From Nitrospinaceae bacterium (GTDB lineage: Bacteria; Nitrospinota; Nitrospinia; Nitrospinales; VA-1), in contig JAJDAV010000018.1 of the NCBI GenBank assembly GCA_029261695.1, forward strand, positions 1-36,473: a stretch of 36,473 bases of DNA, given 5' to 3'. The notes beneath the pieces are model-generated. The model had not been told where the DNA came from and made no database searches. It saw nothing but the letters and a program-made list of their open reading frames with translations. Within the stretch, counting starts at the first letter, position 1. Each line of letters starts with the position of its first letter. The position numbers were made by a program, and so were the translations under genes. This document shows positions 8,899 to 17,658 of the stretch, piece by piece.

Positions 8899-9638
8899 TC
8901 GTTGAATGGGTTGGCTGTAGTGGAGCAGGAAAATCAACTTTACGTGAAGAAACTCACAAACTACTTCTTTCTTCAGGGGTGGATGTCCGCAAACCACTTG
9001 AAATCTTCCTTGGGAAAACTACCGCCAAGCTAATCCAAAATGAAAAACTCCGAAATTTGGTTTTGGATTTCCTCGTTCTTCCCTGGTCAATTTTAAGCAC
9101 AGCTAAACACCGGCATTTTTTTAAGTTTTGCACCAAAATTCTTAGACGGGATTACCCCAGCATTAAGCAAAGAATATTTTTGCTTCGCAGCATTTTACGA
9201 AAAATGGGGCTTTACGTTTTTTTAAATTGCTTTCCCAACGACAAGCAACTCATTCTTGTGGATGAAGGGACTGTTCACATTGCTCATATACTTTTCGGAA
9301 ACTCTAGCAAGAAAGATATTTCACGGAATGACATAGAAGAATTCTGCGATTTGGTTCCTGTCCCCGAATTGGTTATTCACATAATGGCGCCCAAAACGGA
9401 AATCATCAACAGAACACTGAGCCGACGAGATAAACCCATAAACGAATTATCCCCCGAAGCTTTAAAGCAGTTTATAGAGTTAGGGTTTGAAATTTTTCAC
9501 ATAATAAATCAACTTAATCCCTGGGATAAAAAAAACATTACATTTTTGAATGAAGATAAGGAATTAGGGAACATAAAGGAAAACGCCTTGATTATTACAA
9601 ACCAGATTATGGATATTTTCCCGACATTAAAAAAATGA
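8895..9638 (+). CDS. P-loop kinase-like protein
   Basis: A 247-residue soluble protein whose Walker A motif GCSGAGKST is at residues 7-15. Later features are VDEGTVH (near residue 120, a Walker B-like strand) and an arginine-rich RTLSRRDKP stretch near 176, which could act as a lid. The start is TTG 8895, overlapping the polymerase stop by 4 bases, with AAGGAAGG upstream. It ends in an ATGA overlap with the next gene, another P-loop protein. It probably phosphorylates a small molecule or sugar intermediate. The substrate is unknown, and the tight coupling to 9635-11125 suggests that the pair works together. Confidence 0.7.
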   Translation: MIVEWVGCSGAGKSTLREETHKLLLSSGVDVRKPLEIFLGKTTAKLIQNEKLRNLVLDFLVLPWSILSTAKHRHFFKFCTKILRRDYPSIKQRIFLLRSILRKMGLYVFLNCFPNDKQLILVDEGTVHIAHILFGNSSKKDISRNDIEEFCDLVPVPELVIHIMAPKTEIINRTLSRRDKPINELSPEALKQFIELGFEIFHIINQLNPWDKKNITFLNEDKELGNIKENALIITNQIMDIFPTLKK

Positions 9639-11125
9639 ACACGATTCCTTTAATAAAAAACTTCTTTAACACTCTAAATTCCCGACAAGTCGAATACTGT
9701 CACTGGAAAAGCAATCATTTAATCGAAACATTCCTTCAGGGAGAAGGTGATCTGGACATCCTTGTCGCCGAAAATTCTCAAGAAGGTTTCAAGGAGGCTT
9801 TGGCAGAATTCGGATTTAAAGAAATCGTTAGCCCAGAGTGGGAGCAAACCCCATCTGTATTCCATTCCTATGGGTTTGATGAAGAAACAGGTGAAATCGT
9901 TCACATACATGCTTATTTCAAACTTTTTACGGGTGGCAACTTAATCAAAAATTACCATCTACCTCAAGCCGAGGGGCTGTTAATTGAAAACTCATCTGAG
10001 TTTAAGGGCATCAAAATACCAAAACGCTCACCGGAACTTTTAATATTTGTTATCAGAAAAATACTTGAATGCGGATCCATCCCAGATTTCCTTTTCACGT
10101 ATCGAGAAACAAAGGTTATAGAAAAGGAATTAAAGTGGCTTTGTGACCGCGACACGGTAACCGAAGCCAAAGCGCTTCTACCCAATTATTTCCCCTTTCT
10201 CAATGAAGATCTGTTCGATGAATGTATTGCCACCTTACAATCCAAACCAAAATTTTTTCGTTGGGTTTCTTTAAGCAAGAAGTTGCAAAAAGTTTTTTCG
10301 AGTTGCTCAGTAAATTCACCCCTGAAAAACAACTTTCTTACCTGGAAAAAATTCTTCCACGTTCTGTATCAGAAGTTCATTCTGAAAAAATCTGCTTTTA
10401 ATTTTCAAAAGGGCGGCGCCTTTATTGCATTCGTAGGTGCTGATGCATCGGGGAAAAGCACTCATATCGAAAAAACCAAAAAATGGCTCCACAAGCTCGT
10501 TTCCGTTAAAAACATTCATTCAGGAAAACCACCAGCAACTTTACCCACTTTTTTTCCACGTCTTTTTTTACCGGTTTTTCGAAAGCTACTTCCCAGCCAA
10601 CGCACTAATCATATAGAATTTACAAGCCATAACAGCGATTTAAGTGAAAAACAAAAATCCCATTACTCCTATTTCTACTTAATTCGATCTATTATGATTG
10701 CCTATGATCAGCGCGCCCTAATTCGAAAAGCTCGTTGTCTGGCAAATAAGGGAGATATAATAATTGCCGATCGGCATCCTTCCGCTGCCCTTGGAGGTAT
10801 GGATGGACGCAGAGTCGACCCAACCTTTTTTGAAAACCATAGCCCTGCAAAGCGCTTTTTAGCGGTCATTGAAAAAAGGATTTACGAGGACATCCCAAAA
10901 CCTGATATGGTTTTCAAACTTTCTGCCCCGTTGAACATTCATCTACAACGATTAGCAGAACGAGGAGAAAAAGTTGATGAAGAAGCAGAAAAAATTATGG
11001 AAAGCCGCAAAGCAGTAATGGGAAAATGGGAACTCCCAGGCGCGCTTATACACGAAATAGACAACTCTGCACCTTTAGAAGAAGTTCAAATTAAAATAAG
11101 AGGTTTAATCTGGAGTTCAATATGA
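9635..11125 (+). CDS. Nucleotidyltransferase-like / thymidylate-kinase-like fusion
   Basis: A 496-residue two-domain protein. Residues 1 to about 200 look like a minimal nucleotidyltransferase: GEGDLDILV at 36-44 gives the paired aspartates D39 and D41. The C-terminal part (about 260-496) is a thymidylate-kinase-like P-loop domain with Walker A GADASGKST at 268-276, an ADRHP motif in the DRx position and an arginine-containing lid region (LAERGE). Such kinase-like proteins occur in glycan loci, where they may phosphorylate or nucleotidylate an intermediate, but no activity is established here. The first base of the start codon is 4 bases before the end of the preceding kinase gene. Confidence 0.7.
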   Translation: MNTIPLIKNFFNTLNSRQVEYCHWKSNHLIETFLQGEGDLDILVAENSQEGFKEALAEFGFKEIVSPEWEQTPSVFHSYGFDEETGEIVHIHAYFKLFTGGNLIKNYHLPQAEGLLIENSSEFKGIKIPKRSPELLIFVIRKILECGSIPDFLFTYRETKVIEKELKWLCDRDTVTEAKALLPNYFPFLNEDLFDECIATLQSKPKFFRWVSLSKKLQKVFSSCSVNSPLKNNFLTWKKFFHVLYQKFILKKSAFNFQKGGAFIAFVGADASGKSTHIEKTKKWLHKLVSVKNIHSGKPPATLPTFFPRLFLPVFRKLLPSQRTNHIEFTSHNSDLSEKQKSHYSYFYLIRSIMIAYDQRALIRKARCLANKGDIIIADRHPSAALGGMDGRRVDPTFFENHSPAKRFLAVIEKRIYEDIPKPDMVFKLSAPLNIHLQRLAERGEKVDEEAEKIMESRKAVMGKWELPGALIHEIDNSAPLEEVQIKIRGLIWSSI

Positions 11126-11269
11126 TTTTTTCGTGTATCCTTAACTAGAGTTTTTTTATTCTGGCCATTTCTTTTTATCCAACTCACACAGAAGAATGAT
11201 TATTACAATCTCTTCGCAATAGCCCAACAAGAAACCAAAAATTATTTTATCCACTAAAGGAAAAATTTT

Positions 11270-13186
11270 GTGTGTGGCATCATCGGTTCCCTAACCAGGG
11301 ATAAATCAAGCTTCGAAGATATTAAGGCCAAAACCCATATTGCGATTAAAAATGTTTCCCATCGTGGGCCAGATTCTATGGGAACAGTTTTCAAAGAACG
11401 CTTTGGACTCGCCTTAGGCCATACTCGTCTTTCCATTTTTGATCTTTCCGAAACCGGCAACCAGCCCATGGCTAGCCAATCCTCCCGATCGCAGATTGTT
11501 TATAACGGAGCGATTTACAACTACCTCGAACTTAAAGATGAACTAAAAAAAGATGGCGTCCAATTTCGAGGTACCAGTGATACGGAAGTGCTATTGGAAT
11601 CTCTTGAAAGGTATGGAACCGATTGCCTTGAAAACTTAAGAGGCATGTTCGCATTTGCTTTTTGGGATGAAAAAAAAGAAGCGTTAATCTTAGCCAGAGA
11701 TAGGGTTGGCAAAAAACCTCTCTACTACAGCCATACTGACAAAGGATTTTTCTTTGCGTCTGAAATAAACGCACTGGCAAGCTATGTTCCACCAGAACTA
11801 CTAGGTATTAATCATTCTGCTCTTAACGATTATCTGAGTTGGGGATATATCGGCGGAGAGAACACTATATATAAAGGTATTCACTGCCTCCCCCCCGGTT
11901 GCTTTCTAATTCTGGACTCACGAAATAAAATTCAAATAAAGCCCTACTGGAAACCTCAATGGGAAATCACCACGCAAACTGAACCAATAGATCTTTTACA
12001 AAAGACTGAGGACATAATTCAAGAAGCGGTTCAAATTCGGTTGCGGGCAGATGTTCCGGTGGGGGTCTTGCTTTCCGGGGGCATCGATAGCGGTTTGGTA
12101 ACCGCCCTGGCTGCAAAAGGATCCAACAATCCCATTAGCACGTTTTGTGTTGGTCTGGATAACTCAGAACTCGACGAAAGGTCACCGGCTCGGGAGATTG
12201 CCAAACTTTACAAAACCGACCACCATGAAATCGTTTTAAAACCAGACATGTCAGATAACCTTGGCAGAATTCTACATGCCTATGGCCAACCTTTTGCCGA
12301 CGCTTCTGCCATCCCGTCATTTTTTGTTTCAGAGTTTGCGGCCCAAACCGTAAAAGTCGTCTTAAACGGAGATGGTGGTGATGAGTTATTTTGCGGATAC
12401 AGAAGGCATATCCTTGCCTATTACTTAAAATATTTTTCCAGAGGTATTGGGAAATTTTCTCCATCAGCTTTGGCTTCAGGATTATTAAAGGTACTTCCTT
12501 ATCCAACTGGACACCGTACCCGATTCTCATTTTTCTATCGAGTCCTAAGAGTTCTTGCTGCTAAAGGAAACCAGCGACATCTAACTCTCTCTTCCGATGG
12601 TTTCAACAATGTAGAAAAAGGTTCGCTTTACAAAAACCCCGCAGATTTTTTAAATGGAAAGGGGTTCATGGATAAAAAATTAGAATCTTTGAGTCATTTA
12701 AAAAACCTCAACCTGCTTCTTGCTGCTGATTTTGAGTCTGAGCTTCCATATGACCTGTTAGTCAAAATGGATATTGCCACTATGGCTCAAGGTTTGGAAG
12801 CCCGGTCTCCTTTTTTAGATTCAAAATTAATTGAACATTCGCTATCAATCGCCTCGACCTCTAAAATTAAGGGATTGCAAACGAAACCTATTTTAAGAGA
12901 AATCGCCAGCCGACATCTTCCACCCAGTATTTTAAATTTACCTAAACGCGGCTTTGAAATTCCCTTAAAAGATTGGCTGAACGGCCCATTGAAAGAACAC
13001 TGCCAAGATATGCTATTAAATTCTTCAGGTATCGTTGCTGAAATTTTCAATAAAAATCAAATTGAAGCTTTACTAAACAATAAAAACACCCAAGACTCCA
13101 AACACTCACGATGGGCACAACTTGTTTGGACTTTATTTGTGCTTTCCTGCTGGGATCAAAAACGCAGGGAAATTGTTAAAAACTAA
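11270..13186 (+). CDS. asnB: Glutamine-dependent asparagine synthase-like amidotransferase
   Basis: A 638-residue enzyme with an N-terminal class II glutaminase and a C-terminal ATP-pyrophosphatase synthetase. Cys2, exposed after removal of the initiator, is the catalytic nucleophile, which fixes the GTG start at 11270; AAAGG lies 9 bases upstream. SHRGPDS and ARDRVGKKPLYY mark the glutaminase. SGGIDS at 269-274 is the PP-loop that activates the carboxylate. The enzyme makes asparagine from aspartate, but glycan loci carry relatives that amidate uronic acids, so a sugar-amide role is equally plausible. The length fits the longer AsnB group. It stands among glycosyltransferases and is probably part of the same transcript. 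Confidence 0.88.
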   Translation: MCGIIGSLTRDKSSFEDIKAKTHIAIKNVSHRGPDSMGTVFKERFGLALGHTRLSIFDLSETGNQPMASQSSRSQIVYNGAIYNYLELKDELKKDGVQFRGTSDTEVLLESLERYGTDCLENLRGMFAFAFWDEKKEALILARDRVGKKPLYYSHTDKGFFFASEINALASYVPPELLGINHSALNDYLSWGYIGGENTIYKGIHCLPPGCFLILDSRNKIQIKPYWKPQWEITTQTEPIDLLQKTEDIIQEAVQIRLRADVPVGVLLSGGIDSGLVTALAAKGSNNPISTFCVGLDNSELDERSPAREIAKLYKTDHHEIVLKPDMSDNLGRILHAYGQPFADASAIPSFFVSEFAAQTVKVVLNGDGGDELFCGYRRHILAYYLKYFSRGIGKFSPSALASGLLKVLPYPTGHRTRFSFFYRVLRVLAAKGNQRHLTLSSDGFNNVEKGSLYKNPADFLNGKGFMDKKLESLSHLKNLNLLLAADFESELPYDLLVKMDIATMAQGLEARSPFLDSKLIEHSLSIASTSKIKGLQTKPILREIASRHLPPSILNLPKRGFEIPLKDWLNGPLKEHCQDMLLNSSGIVAEIFNKNQIEALLNNKNTQDSKHSRWAQLVWTLFVLSCWDQKRREIVKN

Positions 13187-13205
13187 ATCTTTATTTAAAG
13201 CTTAA

Positions 13206-14363
13206 ATGAAAATTGCTCTAATAAATTCAGATGATTTTTCTATTTTCATATTTCGCAAAGGGCTGATACTTTCATTAATCAAGCAAGGACACGAAGTCTG
13301 TCTAATTTCAACTTCCGGAGATTATGTAGAAAAATTAGAAGCACTGGGTGCACGACACATTCCAGTAGATCTGGATCGGTTTATAAACCCTATTAGCGAT
13401 ATTCGATTATTAGTTCAGTTTTATAAAATTTTCCGTCAAGAAAAGTTTGATATCGTTCATAATTTTACGATCAAGCCAAATACTTTCGGAACCATTATGG
13501 CCTACCTGGCTGGTTGCAAAAGAATATTTAACTCCGTAACTGGCCTCGGATTTCTTTTTTACGACCCTGAAGAAAAGAGTTTAAAGTCAAAAATACTAAA
13601 GACCGGGATTAAGTTTTTGTTTAAAATTTCCTCTCGCCTGGCAGAAAAAACCTGGTTCCAAAATCCTGACGATGTAAATTACTTTATCCAGAACCGCATA
13701 ATTACACCTGACAAAGCCGTTATGATTAAAAGCAGTGGCATCAATCTCGATGAATGGATGCGTCCCGATCGAGACCGAATTGCCGCATTAAAAAGAGAAG
13801 CGGGCTTTCAGGCCGAAGACATTTTGGTCACTATGGTCACACGGGCTCTTAACAACAAGGGCATACACGAATTCCTTTATGCAATGAAACAATTGACTCA
13901 AAAATACCCTAACGTTAAATTTATTCTAGCTGGAGGGGCAGAAGAAAATTTGGACAGAGGAGTTTCGGCTGCATATCTTCACGAACAAACAAAAAAATAC
14001 CCTTTTATCTGGCTGGGTCATCAGGAGAATATTATTAACACATTTGCAATTACAGATATTGTTGCCTTCCCCTCCTATTATCGCGAGGGGGTACCAAGGT
14101 GCTTGCTGGAGGCCATGGCATTAAAAATACCAATTGTCACAACCGATAGCGTTGGCTGCCGTGAAGCCGTTGACGATGGTGTGAATGGATTCCTGGTCCC
14201 CATAAAAAACGGAGCCGCTGTTTCTGAAAAAATAGAAGTTTTGATTCAGAACCCTGAGCTAAGATTGAAAATGGGTATTGCAGGATTTGATAAAGCAAAA
14301 CTTGAATTTAATGAGAATTTGGTTGTAAATGGTTTGCTGAAAGAATTATATCAATTGCCCTGA
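13206..14363 (+). CDS. Glycosyltransferase family 4, capsule/O-antigen type
   Basis: A 385-residue GT-B glycosyltransferase. The N-terminal GKIALI-type strand is followed by FDIVHNFTIKPNTFGT and NSVTGLGFLF, both characteristic of the subgroup that includes PglA- and CapM-like enzymes adding the second sugar to a lipid-linked acceptor. The C-terminal half has VTRALNNKGIHEFLYA and the FPSYYREGVPRCLLEAMA donor-site stretch with the glutamates expected of retaining GT4 enzymes. It starts 19 bases after the amidotransferase. The donor sugar cannot be read. With the initiating transferase at 18599 it could build the first disaccharide. Confidence 0.9.
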   Translation: MKIALINSDDFSIFIFRKGLILSLIKQGHEVCLISTSGDYVEKLEALGARHIPVDLDRFINPISDIRLLVQFYKIFRQEKFDIVHNFTIKPNTFGTIMAYLAGCKRIFNSVTGLGFLFYDPEEKSLKSKILKTGIKFLFKISSRLAEKTWFQNPDDVNYFIQNRIITPDKAVMIKSSGINLDEWMRPDRDRIAALKREAGFQAEDILVTMVTRALNNKGIHEFLYAMKQLTQKYPNVKFILAGGAEENLDRGVSAAYLHEQTKKYPFIWLGHQENIINTFAITDIVAFPSYYREGVPRCLLEAMALKIPIVTTDSVGCREAVDDGVNGFLVPIKNGAAVSEKIEVLIQNPELRLKMGIAGFDKAKLEFNENLVVNGLLKELYQLP

Positions 14364-14390
14364 GTCAACCTAAACGCAATTCTATTCAAT

Positions 14391-15173
14391 ATGAAAACAA
14401 CCGTTGATTTCTTAAAAGTCACTGAAATGGCCAATGACCTTGTTAGCAAAGAACAAGTTCAAAGGTCTTTTGACCGTTATTACTGGGCGAAAAGTTTCTG
14501 TGAGGGGAAAACCACACTTGAAGTTGCCTGTGGAACAGGACAGGGCCTAGGCTACCTTTCAAAGGTGACTAAGCGTTTTGTCGCAGGTGACTTTTCCAGA
14601 GATATATTGGATATCACCCAACAACATTATGGTTCTAGAATAGATTTGCTTCAGTTGGATGCCCAACAACTTCCGTTTGCAGATCAATCACTTGATGTAA
14701 TCATTTTATTTGAGGCCATATATTATTTACCTAATACTGACCTTTTCATCCAGGAATGCCGCCGATTGCTTAAACCAAATGGGAAAGTACTCATCGCCAC
14801 TGCAAATAAAGACCTCTTTGATTTTAATCCCAGCCCATACACCCATAAATACTTTGGCGTACTCGAACTTAAAGATATCTTTAATCAATACGGATTCGAG
14901 ACAGAGTTTTTTGGGAACACCCCGGTTGGTGAATTATCATCCATTCAGCGCTGGACACGCGGCATAAAAAAAATTGCGGTAAAACTTAACCTGATGCCTA
15001 AAACAGCGGAAGGGAAAAAGTGGCTCAAAAAAATTATTTTTGGGAAGCTGGTTAAAATGCCTGGAGAAATAACGGAAGGGTTATTTTCTTCTTCCAATCC
15101 GATATCTTTGAGCGATCAAAAAGTTGATAGGGAATACAAAGTTATTTTTTGCGCTGCCACCCTAAAAAGTTAA
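14391..15173 (+). CDS. Class I SAM-dependent methyltransferase
   Basis: A 260-residue methyltransferase with a clear motif I, LEVACGTGQGLGYL, then GDFSRDIL (motif II region), LQLDAQQLPFADQSLDVII (motifs III and IV) and CRRLLKPNGKVLIAT (post-motif region). The pattern is that of the UbiE/Methyltransf_11 group acting on small molecules, so a sugar O- or N-methylation is the natural guess in this locus. An alternative start at ATG 14427 would drop 12 residues; neither start has a strong ribosome-binding site. It ends the first plus-strand block. A 474-base gap follows. Confidence 0.85.
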   Translation: MKTTVDFLKVTEMANDLVSKEQVQRSFDRYYWAKSFCEGKTTLEVACGTGQGLGYLSKVTKRFVAGDFSRDILDITQQHYGSRIDLLQLDAQQLPFADQSLDVIILFEAIYYLPNTDLFIQECRRLLKPNGKVLIATANKDLFDFNPSPYTHKYFGVLELKDIFNQYGFETEFFGNTPVGELSSIQRWTRGIKKIAVKLNLMPKTAEGKKWLKKIIFGKLVKMPGEITEGLFSSSNPISLSDQKVDREYKVIFCAATLKS

Positions 15174-15219
15174 ATGAGTTTCCGGACGCATAATTTTTTC
15201 GACCGATAAAAAATTTCCC

Positions 15220-15354
15220 ATTCCAAAATTATAGAAAAAACATCCGCGATCATACCGCTACTTATAATTCTCGACCTCCATTTTGAGCATAAAAATTAAG
15301 GCTCACCCCCGTTTCATCCGCAATTTCACCATTATTCCTATTCCAAAATAATAG
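15220..15354 (+). repeat. Pair of 15-base direct repeats 120 bases apart
   Basis: ATTCCAAAATTATAG at 15220-15234 and ATTCCAAAATAATAG at 15340-15354 differ at one base and begin exactly 120 bases apart. The second copy also reads as an inverted repeat, CTATT and AATAG flanking 7 bases. A CATCCGC string is also present twice between and around them (15241-15247, 15315-15321). These could be binding sites or remnants of a local duplication. Confidence 0.5.
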
Positions 15355-15423
15355 CTCGAAACTAATCAGGACCTGACTCAACGAACCATTAAAATTACAG
15401 CTACACTCTTTAAGCTCCACACA

Positions 15424-15479
15424 ATTGTGACATTTATGTGACTGAAAAATAATCTTTTATTTGATTTCTAAGTTATAAT
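15424..15479 (+). promoter_or_regulatory. Pho-box-like direct repeat and TATAAT box upstream of the aminotransferase
   Basis: ATTGTGACATTTATGTGAC at 15424-15442 has TGTGAC half-sites at 15426-15431 and 15437-15442, 11 bases apart. A TATAAT box lies at 15474-15479, 31 bases after the repeat, with no good -35 hexamer at the normal distance. A missing -35 together with an upstream tandem repeat fits an activator-dependent promoter. Transcription to the right would give a leader of about 160 bases before the aminotransferase. The repeat could equally serve the other strand, where its sequence is closer to the E. coli Pho-box orientation. Confidence 0.4.
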
Positions 15480-15647
15480 CTTAATATAATTACACTATAA
15501 AACAATAGATTAACCTTGATGATATTCAGACATTTTTTAAGCGGAATCCCAAAAAGTGCACAATAAAGGGTTCCGATAAGAGTCATATTAAGTCTATTTC
15601 CTACAGGTACTTGGGAATAGAAATCAGCAAAAATTCGAGAACAAAAA

Positions 15648-16820
15648 ATGAATATTCTAAATTCCAGCTTAAAACTAAAAACCGAGAATGTAAGAACCCT
15701 TGTCATCAAAAAGCGCAGGGTTATTCCCTTCTTTAATTACTCGGAAGTGTTTTCTTCTACTGAAGGTGAATTTGTTGAAATATTTCAAGATGTGCTTCGC
15801 CGTGGAGCATTCATTCAACAAAATGATCTATTGGAGTTTGAACAAAACCTAGCTAAATTTTTGGGAGTCAAATTTGCTTTTGGAGTTGCTAACTGTACGG
15901 ATGGAATGATAATCGCTATGAAGGTCATTGGTATCAAACCGGGCGATGAAGTCATCTTTCCATCACATACTTTTGTAGCCTCTGCTGCCTCAATTCATTT
16001 TGCAGGTGGAACGCCCGTACCCGTGGAATGTGGGCCAGATCATTTAATGGATCCCGCTGCAATTGAAAAAGCGATCACCAGTAAGACCAAGGCAATTCTT
16101 CCTGTCCAGCTAAATGGACGAACTTGCAATATGGATGAAATTCAAAAAATAGCGGATAAGCATGGGCTTAGAATCATTGAAGATTCTGCGCAAGCTTTAG
16201 GTTCTAAATTCAAAAATCGCTCTGCCGGTTCGTTTGGCGATATAGCAGCTTTCAGTTTTTATCCAGCAAAAACTTTGGGTTGTTTTGGGGATGGGGGTGC
16301 AATTGTCACTAATGATGAAAAAATTGCAAAGGAAATCCTCAAGTTCAGAGACCATGGAAGAGACGAGTTTGGAGAAGTAACAGGTTGGGGCCTCAACTCC
16401 AGACTTGATAATCTACAAGCTGCAATATTAAATTTTAATTTAAGCAATTATGAAAAAACCATAACTCGACGGCGTGAAATTGCCAAGCTCTACGACAACT
16501 ACTTAAACAACCTCTCAGAATTGCATCTTCCCCCAGCTCCAGACAGCCATCCAGACCATTTTGATATATATCAAAACTATGAAGTTGAAGCTGACCGCCG
16601 GGAAGAGCTACGTGAACATTTGGATCAGGCTGGAGTCAAATCTATACTTCAGTGGGGGGGCAAAGCAGTTCATCAATTCGAAAACTTGAATTTGGATCAC
16701 CAGCTACCTATTACTGAAAAGATGATGGCACGTTCATTTTTGCTACCCATAAACACCATGATTAGCGATGATGACGTGAAATACATTTGTGATAAGATCC
16801 GAGAGTTCTACGGCAAATAG
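15648..16820 (+). CDS. DegT/DnrJ/EryC1/StrS-family sugar aminotransferase
   Basis: A 390-residue PLP enzyme. The sequence from IPFFNYSEVF onwards matches the family start, so the first 25 or so residues are an extension; no in-frame start lies closer. FPSHTFVASAASI and EDSAQALGSKF (with the PLP-contacting aspartate) precede SFYPAKTLGCFGDGGAI, where K208 is the lysine that holds PLP. These enzymes transaminate 3- or 4-keto nucleotide sugars, usually with glutamate. No sugar dehydratase is in the window to supply the keto-sugar. It is followed by a split transketolase, suggesting joint work on one sugar. Confidence 0.92.
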   Translation: MNILNSSLKLKTENVRTLVIKKRRVIPFFNYSEVFSSTEGEFVEIFQDVLRRGAFIQQNDLLEFEQNLAKFLGVKFAFGVANCTDGMIIAMKVIGIKPGDEVIFPSHTFVASAASIHFAGGTPVPVECGPDHLMDPAAIEKAITSKTKAILPVQLNGRTCNMDEIQKIADKHGLRIIEDSAQALGSKFKNRSAGSFGDIAAFSFYPAKTLGCFGDGGAIVTNDEKIAKEILKFRDHGRDEFGEVTGWGLNSRLDNLQAAILNFNLSNYEKTITRRREIAKLYDNYLNNLSELHLPPAPDSHPDHFDIYQNYEVEADRREELREHLDQAGVKSILQWGGKAVHQFENLNLDHQLPITEKMMARSFLLPINTMISDDDVKYICDKIREFYGK

Positions 16821-16851
16821 CCCTCCGAAAACCCAATAGCCGGTTTGACTT

Positions 16852-17658
16852 TTGGATATCAAAGACCTAGCTAAAAAAATTCGCCTTCATACTTTGGAAA
16901 TGACTTCCCTGGCGGGGAGTTCGCATATTGGTTCATCTTTCTCCATGACCGATATAATTGCTGTCCTTTACGGGACCATTCTAAAATTTAATCCTAAACA
17001 ACCCAAGTGGGAAAAGCGAGATCGTTTTATTTTAAGCAAAGGACACGCCGCATCCGGTTTATATGCTGCACTAGCTGAATGTGGATTCTTCCCTGTCGAC
17101 AAACTTAAAACATTCTATCAAGACGGTTCCAGCCTTCTGGGCCATGTCTCCCATAAGGATATTCCCGGTGTAGAAGTTTCAACAGGTTCACTGGGACATG
17201 GCCTTCCAATTGGCACGGGCATGGCCTATGGGGCAAAACTTGATAACAGCGATCACAAGATATTTGTTTTATTAAGCGACGGTGAATGCGATGAAGGTTC
17301 TAACTGGGAAGCAATAATGTTTGCCGCACATCACAAGCTGGACAACTTAGTTGCAATAATTGACTACAACAAAATCCAAAGTCTGGATCAAGTATCTAAT
17401 ACATTAGCTCTCGAACCCTTTGCTGATAAATGGAAAAGTTTTGGCTGGGAAGTTATGGAAGTTGACGGTCATAATTTTGAACAAATGCAAAATACTTTCT
17501 CAAGCCTTCCGCTTCAATCAAATCATCCCACATGCATCATCGCCCATACAATAAAAGGTAAAGGCGTGTCTTTCATGGAGGAATCTGTACTCTGGCATTA
17601 CCGAAGTGCTCAAGGGGATGAGTATTCAGCGGCTAAAAAGGAATTAGAGTCCTTATGA
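16852..17658 (+). CDS. Transketolase, N-terminal (TPP-binding) subunit
   Basis: A 268-residue half-transketolase carrying the diphosphate-binding domain. SSHIGSS at 23-29 has the histidine that contacts the substrate and cofactor. KGHAASGLYAAL begins at 64, TGSLGHGLPIGTGMA at 111-125, and the metal-binding stretch SDGECDEGSNWEA runs from 142 with its closing DYNK at 171-174. The start is TTG 16852; no strong ribosome-binding site is visible. It needs the C-terminal subunit that follows, whose start overlaps its stop (ATGA). Split transketolases of this kind sit in glycan and antibiotic-sugar clusters as well as in central metabolism. Confidence 0.92.
   Translation: MDIKDLAKKIRLHTLEMTSLAGSSHIGSSFSMTDIIAVLYGTILKFNPKQPKWEKRDRFILSKGHAASGLYAALAECGFFPVDKLKTFYQDGSSLLGHVSHKDIPGVEVSTGSLGHGLPIGTGMAYGAKLDNSDHKIFVLLSDGECDEGSNWEAIMFAAHHKLDNLVAIIDYNKIQSLDQVSNTLALEPFADKWKSFGWEVMEVDGHNFEQMQNTFSSLPLQSNHPTCIIAHTIKGKGVSFMEESVLWHYRSAQGDEYSAAKKELESL

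Larger units (their letters stand above)
15174..15647. other. Gene-free stretch inside the glycan locus
   Basis: A 474-base AT-rich gap between two plus-strand genes, long for this otherwise tightly packed locus. It contains a repeated 15-base element (15220-15234 and 15340-15354), the TGTGAC direct-repeat motif (15424-15442) and a good -10 box (TATAAT at 15474-15479). I see no gene. It looks like a regulatory junction where a second transcript starts, and a small RNA cannot be excluded. Confidence 0.6.

Noticed and set aside
15424-15442. CRP/FNR-type site (TGTGA half-sites)
   Set aside because: CRP/FNR sites are inverted repeats; here the half-sites are in direct orientation with 11-base pitch.
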